Shown here: piece after piece, positions 26,890 to 35,942 of the stretch
Position numbering within the stretch: the first letter of the stretch is position 1
How the letters are laid out: each line of letters opens with the position of its first letter
Origin: UBA8752 sp965657965
GTDB lineage: Bacteria > Bacteroidota > Bacteroidia > Flavobacteriales_D > Sanyastnellaceae
Assembly: GCA_965657965.1 (NCBI GenBank)
Contig: CBFHQM010000005.1
Span: forward strand, 1-64,000
Reading direction: 5' to 3'
DNA length: 64,000 nt
Program-made: the position numbers and the translations under genes
The notes under the pieces: generated by a model
Seen by the model: only the letters and a program-made list of their open reading frames with translations
The model's database searches: none
Told to the model about the DNA's origin: nothing

Positions 26890-27765
26890 TCACATGAGTT
26901 TGTCGAGGCTCGCTCCCAAGTAGCGACCCACTGCCCACCGGGCGCTTAAACCCGTGATCACTAAGCCCATGATCAACTGTGCCCCAAGTACGCAAGCCAA
27001 CTCAGTCCCGCCCCAATTGGACAACACAGAAAGAAACGGTTTGAGCCACGCAAGAAGTCCGACCAAAACCGCATATGCCAACAAGGCGCCCACAGCTCCA
27101 TACCCCATAGCCTCTCCTATGAAAGGCCGGCGAATTCGGCTCGGCGGTGCGCCCACCAGCTCCATGCTGCGAATCAAATGTCGGCGGCCAAAAACACTCA
27201 GCCTCACCACATTCAGAATCTGAGCCACCACCAAGGCAACCAGCAATAAAACAGACACCATCAAGGGCAAAGTCCAATTCGAAAAACCCGACTCAAGCCG
27301 TTCTAAAACCCGTTTGGGAAAGTCAACTCTTGCCACTTGAGACTTGGCCGACCAAACCACGGCCTTGTTGGAAAGGCCAACCACACCCACCTCACTCAGC
27401 CAGCCAGCGTCCAGCTTCAATTCCACAACCGCGGGCAATGGTGCAGCACCGAGAAAGTCCATGAAGGGTTCCCCTAGCTCTCGCTCCAATTCCGCCGAGG
27501 CTGAATCCGCACTTAAAAACCGCGCCTGCGTGACCTCAGGCAAGGCGAGCCAATCCGACTCTTCTTGTTGAGCGTTCCCGTCCCACCCCCTTTCCAACAC
27601 CACTTCCACAGAAAGGGCGGCCATCCAATCCGAACGAAGGTCTCGAATCACAATCGTCAATGCGACCAGGGCACCCAATAGTCCAAGGGTCAAGGCAACA
27701 CCCAAAGACGTGGACAACGCAGAAAACCCGTGTGCACGGCTTCTGGGGGAGGCGGACGAGCTCAT
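26890..27765 (-). CDS. ftsX: Cell-division protein FtsX
   Basis: Permease-like partner of FtsE, coupling septum formation to peptidoglycan hydrolases. The 291-residue chain (ATG 27765; a TTG two codons upstream is possible) has the FtsX topology: a cytoplasmic start, TM1 at about 20-42, a roughly 120-residue periplasmic domain (LPEVTQARFLSADSA onward), then three more helices with the conserved RRHLIRSMELVGAPPS loop. ftsE is not in the window, as is common in Bacteroidota. ftsX, DUF3098 and uppP in this order is a familiar arrangement in the phylum. It starts 13 nt after slyD. Confidence 0.9.
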   Translation of the reverse strand: MSSSASPRSRAHGFSALSTSLGVALTLGLLGALVALTIVIRDLRSDWMAALSVEVVLERGWDGNAQQEESDWLALPEVTQARFLSADSASAELERELGEPFMDFLGAAPLPAVVELKLDAGWLSEVGVVGLSNKAVVWSAKSQVARVDFPKRVLERLESGFSNWTLPLMVSVLLLVALVVAQILNVVRLSVFGRRHLIRSMELVGAPPSRIRRPFIGEAMGYGAVGALLAYAVLVGLLAWLKPFLSVLSNWGGTELACVLGAQLIMGLVITGLSARWAVGRYLGASLDKLM

Positions 27766-27778
27766 GGACAAAAATGGA

Positions 27779-28219
27779 TTACCCAGGGACGTTGTCCACG
27801 GACATCAATTGCACAGAAAAATGCAAGTCAATTCCCGCCAGGGGGTGATTGAAGTCCACTTCGACTTCCTCTTCCGTTACCCCAATGACCACGCCGTGCA
27901 ACTCTTCTCCCGTGTCATCGCGCATGACCACCACTTCTCCCTCTTCCATTACAGAGTCGTCTAACCCTTCTTCGTCTACGAACTGGGTCTTAGGCAAGAC
28001 AGTGAAGGCGCCCTCCATTTCGGGGCCGTATGCCTGGTCAGAAGGGATTGTCAAATCAAAGCTCTCGCCCACTTTCGCTTGAAGCACGGCGGCTTCCAAA
28101 TCTTCAAGGATGTCCTCTCCTCCTGCTTCAAAAGTGAAAGGCTCCTCTGGAACCGTGGCTTCGATGACTTCTCCTTCTGGGCCGTCCGCACGAAGCGTAT
28201 AGTGAATGGTGTATTTCAT
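27779..28219 (-). CDS. slyD: FKBP-type peptidyl-prolyl isomerase, SlyD-like
   Basis: Catalyses proline cis-trans isomerisation and acts as a folding chaperone. A 146-residue SlyD: the N-terminal FKBP half (YTLRADGPEGEVIEAT, DQAYGPEM) is followed by the insert-in-flap domain and the FKBP end FNHPLAGIDLHFSVQL. It lacks the His/Cys-rich metal-binding tail of the E. coli protein and has no signal peptide, so it is cytoplasmic. Its ATG overlaps the stop of the upstream DUF4837 gene by 4 nt. Confidence 0.92.
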   Translation of the reverse strand: MKYTIHYTLRADGPEGEVIEATVPEEPFTFEAGGEDILEDLEAAVLQAKVGESFDLTIPSDQAYGPEMEGAFTVLPKTQFVDEEGLDDSVMEEGEVVVMRDDTGEELHGVVIGVTEEEVEVDFNHPLAGIDLHFSVQLMSVDNVPG

Positions 28220-29319
28220 GGTTGTGTATCTGTGGCGTTCAACGCTCCGGGGTCGGGAGCAAAAGAAAAGACAATCGACTCAATCTCCCGGAGGTACTCT
28301 CTTTTTCCGAAGTAAGGCGCATAGACATAACCGTCTATGGTGACCAACTGTCCGCGCGCTTCATCGACCCAAGCAATGGCCGTCCAAGGCCCTCCCATAA
28401 AATCGCCTTCCATCTTCCAAAGCCCTCTCATTTTAGCGGCAAACCCCCCTCTGAAAGACACCTCTTCGTAGCGTGGGGCGAGTCGATATTCTGTCGTCAT
28501 GAAGCTTCCAGGTGCGGGGCCACCAAGCCGATCAGCCAATAGGGAGTCTCTGCGCTGGAGCATGCTTTCCATAGAAAAATCCTGCGGGCCATTGTAGGGC
28601 GTTCGATGCATGACGATGCCCATTTGAACATCGTGATTTCGCCCTCCCTTCATTCGTGTAAGAGACCGTTCGATCCAAGCAAATCCCCCCGTTGAAGTCA
28701 GCAAGCGCGCGTCTTTGGGCAAGACAGACGTAAGGCCATGTTCACGCAAGACCTGTTGCTCGAGCGCCACATTTCGGTTCAACGCCAACACCTGTGCATA
28801 GCGCTTGGCCTCCTCCTGTTCGAGCAAGTCCGCCAACATGGGACCACGGTGCGGCTGAAGCAACATCGCGGCCGCTTCCTTGGCGTTTTTGGCTTTTACC
28901 TCTGCATAAATCTGACCCTTCGCAAACTGCGCCCTCGCCACCCGCATGTCTGGCGTCTGAGTGTCGACCCGGTCCGCAATGTCAAACACAATCAAGTTGC
29001 GATGCGGCTTCCAAAAGCGATCAAATTCCTCGGGGTCCAATCGAATCACGTCGAACCGCGGCTCGTACTGGGGAAGAACGCGCACAGGCTCTCGAAAAAT
29101 GCTGTCCACCGCAGCGCCAACACCTTGGTTCCAATCCGATTCGGACACCACCATCACAATCTCTCCGCTTGGGCCCACTTTCCCTGGAAGAAGCGCTGCA
29201 CGATTTTGTGTGGTCGTGGACCCTCCCTCCGTGCCGCCACAACCCACAAGGGCCAACACAAAAAGCGCCAGAAATGCGGAGGCAAAATGCGACTTCAACA
29301 CATCAACGGGGATCGGCAT
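28216..29319 (-). CDS. DUF4837-family lipoprotein
   Basis: A 367-residue protein with a lipoprotein signal (FLALFVLALVGCGG, lipidated Cys about residue 27). The rest matches DUF4837, a family confined to Bacteroidota: VMVVSESDWNQGVGAAVDSIF near the start, and MRGLWKMEGDFMGGPWTAIAW near the end. Function is unknown. It overlaps mltD upstream by 17 nt and slyD downstream by 4 nt, so it is tightly coupled to cell-wall genes, which suggests an envelope role. Confidence 0.85.
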   Translation of the reverse strand: MPIPVDVLKSHFASAFLALFVLALVGCGGTEGGSTTTQNRAALLPGKVGPSGEIVMVVSESDWNQGVGAAVDSIFREPVRVLPQYEPRFDVIRLDPEEFDRFWKPHRNLIVFDIADRVDTQTPDMRVARAQFAKGQIYAEVKAKNAKEAAAMLLQPHRGPMLADLLEQEEAKRYAQVLALNRNVALEQQVLREHGLTSVLPKDARLLTSTGGFAWIERSLTRMKGGRNHDVQMGIVMHRTPYNGPQDFSMESMLQRRDSLLADRLGGPAPGSFMTTEYRLAPRYEEVSFRGGFAAKMRGLWKMEGDFMGGPWTAIAWVDEARGQLVTIDGYVYAPYFGKREYLREIESIVFSFAPDPGALNATDTQP

Positions 29320-30625
29320 GAATGTATAGTTTTTGACCCGCTCGGATGGCGTCGCTTCGCAAGCCGTTCCATTGTTTTAACTCTCTTACACTGACGCCAT
29401 GTCGATTGGCGATGGTCCCCAAAACATCGCCGCTTCGAATGCGGTAGACCACAACTTCTGGCTCAAATGTGACCTCCGGTGTCTTCTGGGGCTCCCAATC
29501 CAATGCAGAGGGCAAAGAATCCATGAACAGGCCGATCGCCTCTCGGGGCAAAACAACAGGCCAGCCACCTCCCACCGCGCCCGGGATTACCTCCTTGCGA
29601 TACTGTGGGTTCAACTGTGCAATTTCCGACACTGGGCGGCCTGTTGCCTTCGCGACTTGGTCGAAACGCACGTTTCGCTGGACCAAAACCGTATCCAACA
29701 TGGACGCAGGACAAACCTTCACGCTCGGGACCAACCCGGCCTCCACAGGGTGGGAAAACAGATAAACCAACGCAATCAAGGATGGAACATACTTGGCGGT
29801 TTCTCGCGGCAAAAAACGCTTGACCTTCCAAAAGTCGCGCGATCCGGCCCGGCGAATGGCCTTATTGACATTGCCCGGTCCAGCGTTGTATGCAGCAAGT
29901 GCCAAGTGCCAATCGCCGTCGTACATCTGATTCAATCGCAACAAAAATCGACACGCGGCGTCCGTAGCGGCGATCGGGTCTCGGCGCTGGTCCACCCAGC
30001 TGTTGACCTCCAAACCTTGGTGTACGCCCGTGTTGTACATGAATTGCCACAACCCCGTTGCGCCCGCACCACTTCTCGCCAATGGGTTCAAGCCGCTCTC
30101 CAATACCGGCAGGTACTTGAGCTCCAGCGGCAAGTTGTAGCGGTCCAACGCCGCCTCAAAAATCGGAAAATACTGAGGGGACCTCCCCATCATCTTGCCC
30201 AAAAACCGGGGGCGATGCTTGAGCATAAAAGCGACCCTGTTGAGCACTTCTGCCCGGGGATACAGGTCCAAGGGCGTTCGCCGATCCAAGTCAGACAACG
30301 CCAAGACAATCTGAGCGGTGTCCAGTGCGCGACCCAATTCTTGGCTGGTCGTTCCCGCATACCAAATGGCACTGTCGGTGCTCATGCAATGTGCTTCGGC
30401 ACACCACGCCAACCACATCGAATCCGCATTGACCAAGACGTTCAAGGCCTGAACAGAATCTGGTTCAGTGATCAGCGTTGCCTCTGCAGCCTCCTCGAAA
30501 ACCTCCAATACTGGTGTTGGCGACAAGGCGTCTTCAGAAACTTGAGACGCCGCACTCCAAGGGAGTAGGATCCATGCCCAAACCCCACAAAAAAGAACGG
30601 TCAACTTAGGCTTTGTCGCCCTCAT
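29303..30625 (-). CDS. mltD: Membrane-bound lytic murein transglycosylase D-like with LysM
   Basis: Cleaves the MurNAc-GlcNAc bond of peptidoglycan. The 440-residue protein starts MRATKPKLTVLF with a signal peptide ending near SAASQ. The SLT domain at about 165-310 has the catalytic glutamate in YLPVLESGLNP and the GLWQFMYNTG and AAYNAGPGNVNKAI motifs. One LysM domain closes the protein (YRIRSGDVLGTIANRHGVSV, about 395-437), giving affinity for glycan strands. Its start overlaps the end of tatA by about 20 nt, and DUF4837 overlaps its end by 17 nt. Confidence 0.92.
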   Translation of the reverse strand: MRATKPKLTVLFCGVWAWILLPWSAASQVSEDALSPTPVLEVFEEAAEATLITEPDSVQALNVLVNADSMWLAWCAEAHCMSTDSAIWYAGTTSQELGRALDTAQIVLALSDLDRRTPLDLYPRAEVLNRVAFMLKHRPRFLGKMMGRSPQYFPIFEAALDRYNLPLELKYLPVLESGLNPLARSGAGATGLWQFMYNTGVHQGLEVNSWVDQRRDPIAATDAACRFLLRLNQMYDGDWHLALAAYNAGPGNVNKAIRRAGSRDFWKVKRFLPRETAKYVPSLIALVYLFSHPVEAGLVPSVKVCPASMLDTVLVQRNVRFDQVAKATGRPVSEIAQLNPQYRKEVIPGAVGGGWPVVLPREAIGLFMDSLPSALDWEPQKTPEVTFEPEVVVYRIRSGDVLGTIANRHGVSVRELKQWNGLRSDAIRAGQKLYIHADPR

Positions 30626-30773
30626 CGCCAGCCTTTCCATCGTCTTGGGTGGCGTCTTTAAACTCCTTCACACCTCGACCCAACCCCTTCATGAGCTCAG
30701 GAATCTTGCGGCCTCCAAACAAAAGAAGGACAACGAGAAGAACTAAAATAATCTGATAAGGACCTGGTGTCAT
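30606..30773 (-). CDS. tatA: Twin-arginine translocase subunit TatA/E
   Basis: Forms the pore-building component of the Tat system for folded proteins. A short 55-residue protein from ATG 30773: one membrane helix (IILVLLVVLLLFG), the GGRKIPELMKGLGRGVKEFK hinge and amphipathic helix, and an acidic tail. Upstream in-frame starts would add 28 residues before the helix, unlike any TatA. It lies 49 nt after panC and overlaps the mltD start. A Tat-like signal on the superoxide dismutase at 24.5 kb is a possible client. Confidence 0.92.
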   Translation of the reverse strand: MTPGPYQIILVLLVVLLLFGGRKIPELMKGLGRGVKEFKDATQDDGKAGDEGDKA

Positions 30774-30822
30774 CCGATGGATTTTGAAGCGAAGTTCGGG
30801 GAAAACGGACATCCAAACCCAT

Positions 30823-31710
30823 TCATGGGCAAGTGTCCACCAAAGACAGGTTGTCAATCAGCCTAACCCCACAAAAATTGGCCGCAACAATCAGGCGATC
30901 AGATGGCTTCGGGTCCAATGAGGCACACATGGAAACTTCGTCGACAAGGGACAGGTACTCCAGCTCAAAACCTGCCGATTTCAGCGTCAATTCGGCGTTA
31001 TTTAAGGCTTGCAACACGTCTTCGGCATTTGCGACATCCAGCATCACTGCGTGCAATTTCCCGGCCCTTTTGCGCTCTGATTCGGACAGCCGCGCATTGC
31101 GCGAACTCATCGCCAGCCCGTTGTTTTCGCGTTGCGTTGAGACGGCAACAATGTCCAGCCCCACAAATTCCGTGTCGGCCAATCTTTGAATCACCGCCAA
31201 CTGCTGCCAATCCTTTTCCCCGAAAAAAGCACACTCGGGCTGAACCTGCGCGAACAACGAACGCACAACAGCCACAACTCCGTCGAAGTGACCCGGTCGA
31301 TTGGCCCCTTCCCACAAATTGGTTAGCCCACCATAATCGACCACTTCTGCTCTCTTGGGAACTCCGCTCGGATACAACTCCAAAGCCGTTGGGAAAACCA
31401 CCGTATCTGCCCCCGCTGAGAATGCCAAAACAGCATCTTGCTCATGGGCTGTCGGATAAGCGTCAAAGTCGTCAGAATCGTTGAATTGCGTAGGGTTTAC
31501 GTACACACTTACTACGACTTCGCACCCACTTTCCCGGGCTGCTCGTGCCCGACGAATCAAGGCGGCATGTCCCGCGTGCAACGCGCCCATCGTGGGTACG
31601 AAAGCCACAGGTCTGGTTTCCCTGTTCGCCAATCTGGCCTCTCTCCATTTTGCAAAACTGGAATAGGTGGCATTACCCAAGCCGTGCTCCGTTTTCGTCA
31701 TCTCCTGCAT
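30823..31710 (-). CDS. panC: Pantothenate synthetase
   Basis: Joins pantoate and beta-alanine with ATP to make pantothenate on the way to coenzyme A. Signatures are PTMGALHAGHAAL (ATP-binding HxGH), VSVYVNPTQFN, HFDGVVAVV, FFGEKDWQQL and MSSRNARLS. I start at ATG 31710 (MQEMTKTEHG, 295 residues); a second ATG three codons later is equally possible. It is divergent from the GT5-like gene, an arrangement common in Bacteroidota, and heads the cluster running to uppP. Confidence 0.94.
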   Translation of the reverse strand: MQEMTKTEHGLGNATYSSFAKWREARLANRETRPVAFVPTMGALHAGHAALIRRARAARESGCEVVVSVYVNPTQFNDSDDFDAYPTAHEQDAVLAFSAGADTVVFPTALELYPSGVPKRAEVVDYGGLTNLWEGANRPGHFDGVVAVVRSLFAQVQPECAFFGEKDWQQLAVIQRLADTEFVGLDIVAVSTQRENNGLAMSSRNARLSESERKRAGKLHAVMLDVANAEDVLQALNNAELTLKSAGFELEYLSLVDEVSMCASLDPKPSDRLIVAANFCGVRLIDNLSLVDTCP

Positions 31711-31796
31711 TTTCTGCCCACAAATCACCTTTTTGACGGGCGAGTTAACGTGTGTCAACACTTATGAATTTGGGGGGCTCAAAGTAGCGGAATCAC

Positions 31797-31827
31797 TTGA
31801 ATTTACGCACTTTTCAAGGTATATTTG
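31797..31827 (+). promoter_or_regulatory. Promoter of the GT5-like/DUF4270 genes
   Basis: TTG (31797-31799), 20 nt, TATATTTG (31820-31827): an exact match to the Bacteroidota promoter pattern. It predicts a start near 31833 and a leader of about 22 nt before ATG 31856. The divergent panC gene shows no equally good promoter on the other strand. Confidence 0.75.
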
Positions 31828-31855
31828 ATTCCAAGCCTGTTATCCCGGAATATTT

Positions 31856-32686
31856 ATGAGCAAGACCAGAATCCTCTACGTCAGTCAAGCAATTCAACCT
31901 TTTCTTCCGGAAAGCCCAATCAGCAAGCGGGCCCGACAGATTCCTCAAGGCATCCATGAGCGCGGCCGCGAGATTCGCGTTTTTATGCCGCGTTTCGGTG
32001 TCATCAATGAACGCCGTCACCAACTGCACGAAGTGATTCGTCTCAGTGGTATGAACCTCAACATCAACGACACGGACCACCCGCTGATCATCAAGGTCGC
32101 CTCCATTCCCACCGCGAGAATGCAGGTTTATTTCATTGATAACGAACACTATTTCAAGAAGAAAGTGACCTGGTTCGACGCCAAAGAAAAGCTGGTTCCT
32201 GACAATGACGAAAGGGCCATCTTCTTTGCACGCGGTGTCTTGGAAACGGTGCGAAAGCTGAGCTGGGCCCCGGACATCATCCATTGCCACGGCTGGATGG
32301 CCTCCCTCGTTCCCCTCTACCTCAAAGAGCAATTCAAAGAGGACGCCCACTTCGAAAACACCAAGGTCGTGACCACCTTGTATGATGAAGGGTTTAAAGG
32401 AACATTGAACGGCAGCCTTTCCGAAAAAATCGAATTCGACGGCGTTCAATCCCCCACCCTCAAGGACATCAAAATCCCAACATTTGATGCACTGAACCAG
32501 CTGGCCATGGTGCATTCAGACGCCGTGATTTCAGGCAGTGAGACGTTGTCAGACGAGACCGCTGCTGCATTTGAAGCGTTGTCTTGTCCAAAGTTGGGCT
32601 ACATGGAGTCAGAACTTGGTTCTGCTGAAGTGGCCAATTTCTACGACACCATCTTAGAGGGAAAGGAGCTGGCCGTTGAGGACTAA
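31856..32686 (+). CDS. Glycogen/starch synthase-like protein, N-terminal GT5 domain only
   Basis: A 276-residue protein related to the N-terminal Rossmann half of GT5 glycogen synthases: ILYVSQAIQPFLPES at the start, IIHCHGWMASLVPLYL in the middle, then FDALNQLAMVHSDAVISGSE. True glycogen synthases have about 480 residues and place catalytic and ADP-glucose contacts in a second domain that is absent here. The frame is intact and ends naturally, so this is the short family known from Bacteroidota beside panC and a DUF4270 gene. Its reaction, if any, is unknown; a binding or regulatory role is possible. Confidence 0.85.
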   Translation: MSKTRILYVSQAIQPFLPESPISKRARQIPQGIHERGREIRVFMPRFGVINERRHQLHEVIRLSGMNLNINDTDHPLIIKVASIPTARMQVYFIDNEHYFKKKVTWFDAKEKLVPDNDERAIFFARGVLETVRKLSWAPDIIHCHGWMASLVPLYLKEQFKEDAHFENTKVVTTLYDEGFKGTLNGSLSEKIEFDGVQSPTLKDIKIPTFDALNQLAMVHSDAVISGSETLSDETAAAFEALSCPKLGYMESELGSAEVANFYDTILEGKELAVED

Positions 32687-32786
32687 CCATCCCGATCCGT
32701 CATCTTTCACAGCTTTTGGTACGAACTCGTTCGCGCCACGGGTTCCTTGACGGCCATTCTGTACGACCTTGCGCTTTCATCACGCC

Positions 32787-34064
32787 ATGCGCATGCGACC
32801 GTTCCGTGTATTTGTACTTTCTCTTGTTCTTCTCGCACTCCATTCTGGATGCAGGAAACCGGACAGTGATCTNNNNNNNNNNNNNNNNNNNNNNNNNNNN
32901 NNNTTGGACCTTCGTCACGACACCCTCGGCTTCTCCATTGAGATGGTTCTCGCAGACTCTCTGCGCACCGACGAACGCAGTCGCTTGCTTCTTGGGAATT
33001 TGTTTGACCCCATCAGTGGAATGACAAAAGCCTCCTTTTCAACTGAAATGAGGCTATCGGAAACCAACAAGGATTTTGGCGTCAACCCCATTTGCGACAG
33101 CATCTATCTGTCCTTCCGATTCAGCGGACCCGCGTATGGCCGCATCGATGACCAGTACATGGTGGTGGAACAGCTCATGGACACGGTGTCATACGACAGC
33201 GCATACTACAGTTTTGACATTCCAGCCACCATTCCAGGGAACCTGGTTCTGCCCGAATCTCAACCCATCCAAGTTCACCCCCTGCAATCCGTATTCGTTG
33301 GCAACGACACGCTCAGCCCGCAAGTCCGAATCCCATTGATCTCTTCCTACGGACAATCCATCCTCGATGCGGACACGTCTGTTTTCGACAACAATGCCAA
33401 TTGGAAGGCCTGGTTCAAAGGCCTCCAAATCAAGTCTGGCTCAGGTGGCGGGGGCATAGTCTGCCTGGAGCCCACCACCGGTATTTCTGTGATGAGACTG
33501 CACTATCACAACACCACGGATACGGCGTCCTATGACTTTGTGATCAACGCCAACGCGGCGAGAATTGGTCATTTCCAACACATCTGGCCGCCAGAGTTTG
33601 ACGCCTTGAACGACAGCCTAGCTACCCAAGACGCGCCCCGTGTCGCCCTTGTGGGCGGCGCATCCTCTTACTTGCGCGTTGATTTGTCGGGGTTGGACAC
33701 ACTCAATGCTCCGGAAGGCGCGGTTGTGAATCGAGCCGAGCTGGTTCTTCCGCTCAATTCAGCCCTGAGCAAGCTCCCCCGCCCCAGCATTTTAACCGCC
33801 TTTCTCAAGCGCGAAAGTGGCGGTTTGGAGCTCGCTCCAGAAGCCACCTCCCCGGGCATCACCTATGGCGGAGTTTACGACGCAGCCAGAGACGCGTATG
33901 TGCTCAACCTGCCCCTTTATGCGCAGCGGCGGCTCAACGGAGAAGAGGCCCGGCCCGACCTCTATCTCTATTCTGAAATTTCCTCTGTGGCCATCGAGCA
34001 AGCCGTTTTTGACACGCCCATTGCATCCTCGAACGCCTCTTTTGTTGTGACCTGGTCTGAGTAA
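32787..34064 (+). CDS. DUF4270-family lipoprotein (interrupted by an N run)
   Basis: Starts at ATG 32787 or 32793 with a lipoprotein signal (VFVLSLVLLALHSGC). A 31-base N run follows almost at once, yet the frame stays open on both sides; total length is about 425 residues. The body has the DUF4270 pattern: ICDSIYLSFRFSG, repeated beta-strand segments, and RAELVLPLNSALS in the C-terminal half. Function is unknown; the family is restricted to Bacteroidota and usually sits between the short GT5-like gene and glmS, exactly as here. Confidence 0.85.
   Translation: MRMRPFRVFVLSLVLLALHSGCRKPDSDXXXXXXXXXXXLDLRHDTLGFSIEMVLADSLRTDERSRLLLGNLFDPISGMTKASFSTEMRLSETNKDFGVNPICDSIYLSFRFSGPAYGRIDDQYMVVEQLMDTVSYDSAYYSFDIPATIPGNLVLPESQPIQVHPLQSVFVGNDTLSPQVRIPLISSYGQSILDADTSVFDNNANWKAWFKGLQIKSGSGGGGIVCLEPTTGISVMRLHYHNTTDTASYDFVINANAARIGHFQHIWPPEFDALNDSLATQDAPRVALVGGASSYLRVDLSGLDTLNAPEGAVVNRAELVLPLNSALSKLPRPSILTAFLKRESGGLELAPEATSPGITYGGVYDAARDAYVLNLPLYAQRRLNGEEARPDLYLYSEISSVAIEQAVFDTPIASSNASFVVTWSE
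32873..32903. other. 31-bp run of N (assembly gap or mask)
   Basis: Unknown bases within the DUF4270 gene, directly after the lipoprotein signal. The reading frame matches on both sides if the length is taken as real. Confidence 0.99.
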
Positions 34065-34082
34065 GCCACAATCGAGTTCAAG

Positions 34083-34090
34083 TATATTTG
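34083..34090 (+). promoter_or_regulatory. -7 promoter element at the glmS start
   Basis: TATATTTG, a perfect TAnnTTTG and identical to the element in front of the GT5-like gene, ends only 4 nt before the glmS ATG. A start about 5-7 nt downstream would give a leaderless or nearly leaderless mRNA. No good -33 element is visible, so it could be chance. Confidence 0.45.
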
Positions 34091-34094
34091 AGAC

Positions 34095-35942
34095 ATGTGT
34101 GGAATTGTTGGTTACCTCGGAGAAAAACAGGCGTTTCCCATTATTGTCAAAGGGCTTCAAAGACTGGAATACAGGGGGTATGACAGCGCTGGTGTGGCCA
34201 TCATCAGCCCGGAAAATGGACTGCAGCATCATCGAAAAAAAGGAAAGGTTGAGGCCCTCTTGAACTTGGTCGGAGACAACAAGCCCACGGGAAATTTGGG
34301 CATTGGACACACCCGCTGGGCCACCCACGGAGCACCCAACGACGTCAATGCTCATCCCCACCTGAGTGGAGACGGACAACTGGCCTTGATTCACAATGGC
34401 ATCATTGAGAATTACCACGCCCTAAAAGAGACCCTCATCGGACGCGGTCATCACTTTACCAGTGACACGGACACAGAGGTCCTTGTGCACCTCATCGAAG
34501 AGGTCATGACAAGCAGCGAAGAGCTCGATCTTTTCGAGGCCACAAGGATCGCCTTGAACGAAGTGGTCGGCGCCTACGCCATTGCCATTATCGACATTGC
34601 CCGCCCGGAAGAACTGATTTTGGCTCGAAAGTCCAGCCCGTTGGTCATTGGCATTGGCGAAGGAGAGTATTTCGTAGCCTCCGACGCCACGCCCATTGTC
34701 GAATACACGAAAAACGTCGTCTACTTGGAAGACGAAGAGGTCGCACGTGTTTCTCTGACTTCCGGAATGAAAATCCGCACCATTCGGAACCACAAAGTCA
34801 CCCCTGTGGTAACCGAATTGGAAATGGCCCTCGAGTCCATTGAAAAAGGCGGTTATGAGCACTTCATGCTCAAAGAGATTCACGAACAACCCCGCTCGAT
34901 TCACGATTGCTTGAGGGGCAGACTGAGTCTTGGACAGAACACCATCCGCATGGCCGGCATCGACGACCATGAGGACATGTGGAAGGACGCACAGCGGCTG
35001 ATCATTGTTGCCTGTGGCACCAGTTGGCACGCCGGCCTCATTGCGGAGTACATGTTCGAGGACTTTGCCCGCATTCCTGTGGAAGTCGAATATGCCAGTG
35101 AATTCCGATACCGCAACCCGGTCATCGGCAAAGGTGACATCCTGATTGCCATTAGTCAGTCGGGAGAGACGGCCGACACCCTGGCCGCCATTCGCATGGC
35201 CAAAGAAAGAGGGGCGCATGTCTTTGGCATCTGCAATGTGGTTGGGTCCAGCATCTCTCGTGAGTCTCACAGCGGCGCCTACACCCATGCGGGTCCAGAA
35301 ATTGGCGTCGCTTCTACCAAGGCGTTTACCGCACAATTGACAGTGCTGACCTTGGTGGCGATGCACGTTGGTCACCTTCGCGGCGCACTCAGCGGACAAC
35401 GACGCAACCGGTTGATGGTTGAGCTAGAGTCCATCCCAGAAAAGATTCAGTCCCTGTTGGATCAAGAAAAGGCACTCGAGGCCATTGCTCAGGCCTACAA
35501 AAAAGCGCCTAACGCCCTGTTTTTAGGGAGGGGATTCAATTTTCCTGTTGCACTCGAGGGCGCTCTGAAGCTCAAAGAAATCAGCTATATCCACGCCGAG
35601 GGTNNNNNNNNNNNNNNNNNNNNNNNNNNNNNNNNNNNNNNNNNNNNNNNNNNNNNNNNNNNNNNNNNNNNNNNNACGCAAGATGCCCACTATGAAAAAG
35701 TGTTGTCCAACATTCAAGAGGTGAAGGCGCGCGGAGGCAAAATCATCGCTGTGGTCACCAAAGGAGACAAGGAGGTGACGCGCATTGCGGACCACACCAT
35801 CGAGATCCACCCTGCTGATGATGCGCTCGTGCCCATCTTAAGCACGATTCCATTCCAGCTGTTGAGCTATCACATTGCCGTTCAACTGGACCGAAATGTG
35901 GACCAGCCGCGCAACCTGGCCAAAAGCGTTACTGTGGAGTGA
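34095..35942 (+). CDS. glmS: Glutamine-fructose-6-phosphate aminotransferase (N run inside)
   Basis: Makes glucosamine-6-phosphate for peptidoglycan and lipid A. After the initiator Met, Cys2 of CGIVGYLG is the glutaminase nucleophile; RLEYRGYDSAG and GHTRWATHG complete that domain (about 1-240). Two SIS domains follow with IVACGTSWHAG, ISQSGETADT and the C-terminal PRNLAKSVTVE. The protein has 615 residues. A 72-base N run replaces the segment after KEISYIHAEG; 24 residues are expected there in relatives, so the gap length looks exact. No ribozyme-type leader is present. It overlaps the convergent decarboxylase gene by 14 bp. Confidence 0.96.
   Translation: MCGIVGYLGEKQAFPIIVKGLQRLEYRGYDSAGVAIISPENGLQHHRKKGKVEALLNLVGDNKPTGNLGIGHTRWATHGAPNDVNAHPHLSGDGQLALIHNGIIENYHALKETLIGRGHHFTSDTDTEVLVHLIEEVMTSSEELDLFEATRIALNEVVGAYAIAIIDIARPEELILARKSSPLVIGIGEGEYFVASDATPIVEYTKNVVYLEDEEVARVSLTSGMKIRTIRNHKVTPVVTELEMALESIEKGGYEHFMLKEIHEQPRSIHDCLRGRLSLGQNTIRMAGIDDHEDMWKDAQRLIIVACGTSWHAGLIAEYMFEDFARIPVEVEYASEFRYRNPVIGKGDILIAISQSGETADTLAAIRMAKERGAHVFGICNVVGSSISRESHSGAYTHAGPEIGVASTKAFTAQLTVLTLVAMHVGHLRGALSGQRRNRLMVELESIPEKIQSLLDQEKALEAIAQAYKKAPNALFLGRGFNFPVALEGALKLKEISYIHAEGXXXXXXXXXXXXXXXXXXXXXXXXTQDAHYEKVLSNIQEVKARGGKIIAVVTKGDKEVTRIADHTIEIHPADDALVPILSTIPFQLLSYHIAVQLDRNVDQPRNLAKSVTVE
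35604..35675. other. 72-bp run of N inside glmS
   Basis: Exactly 24 codons are missing, which equals the spacing expected between the HAEG motif and the following TQD segment of GlmS. The run therefore looks correctly sized or masked rather than an arbitrary spacer. Confidence 0.99.

Noticed and set aside
29399..30568. A 389-codon plus-strand frame opposite mltD
   Set aside because: mltD on the minus strand has intact SLT and LysM motifs; the plus-strand product has no recognisable feature.
34065..34094. glmS ribozyme/riboswitch
   Set aside because: Only 30 bp separate the upstream gene from glmS and no ribozyme core is present.
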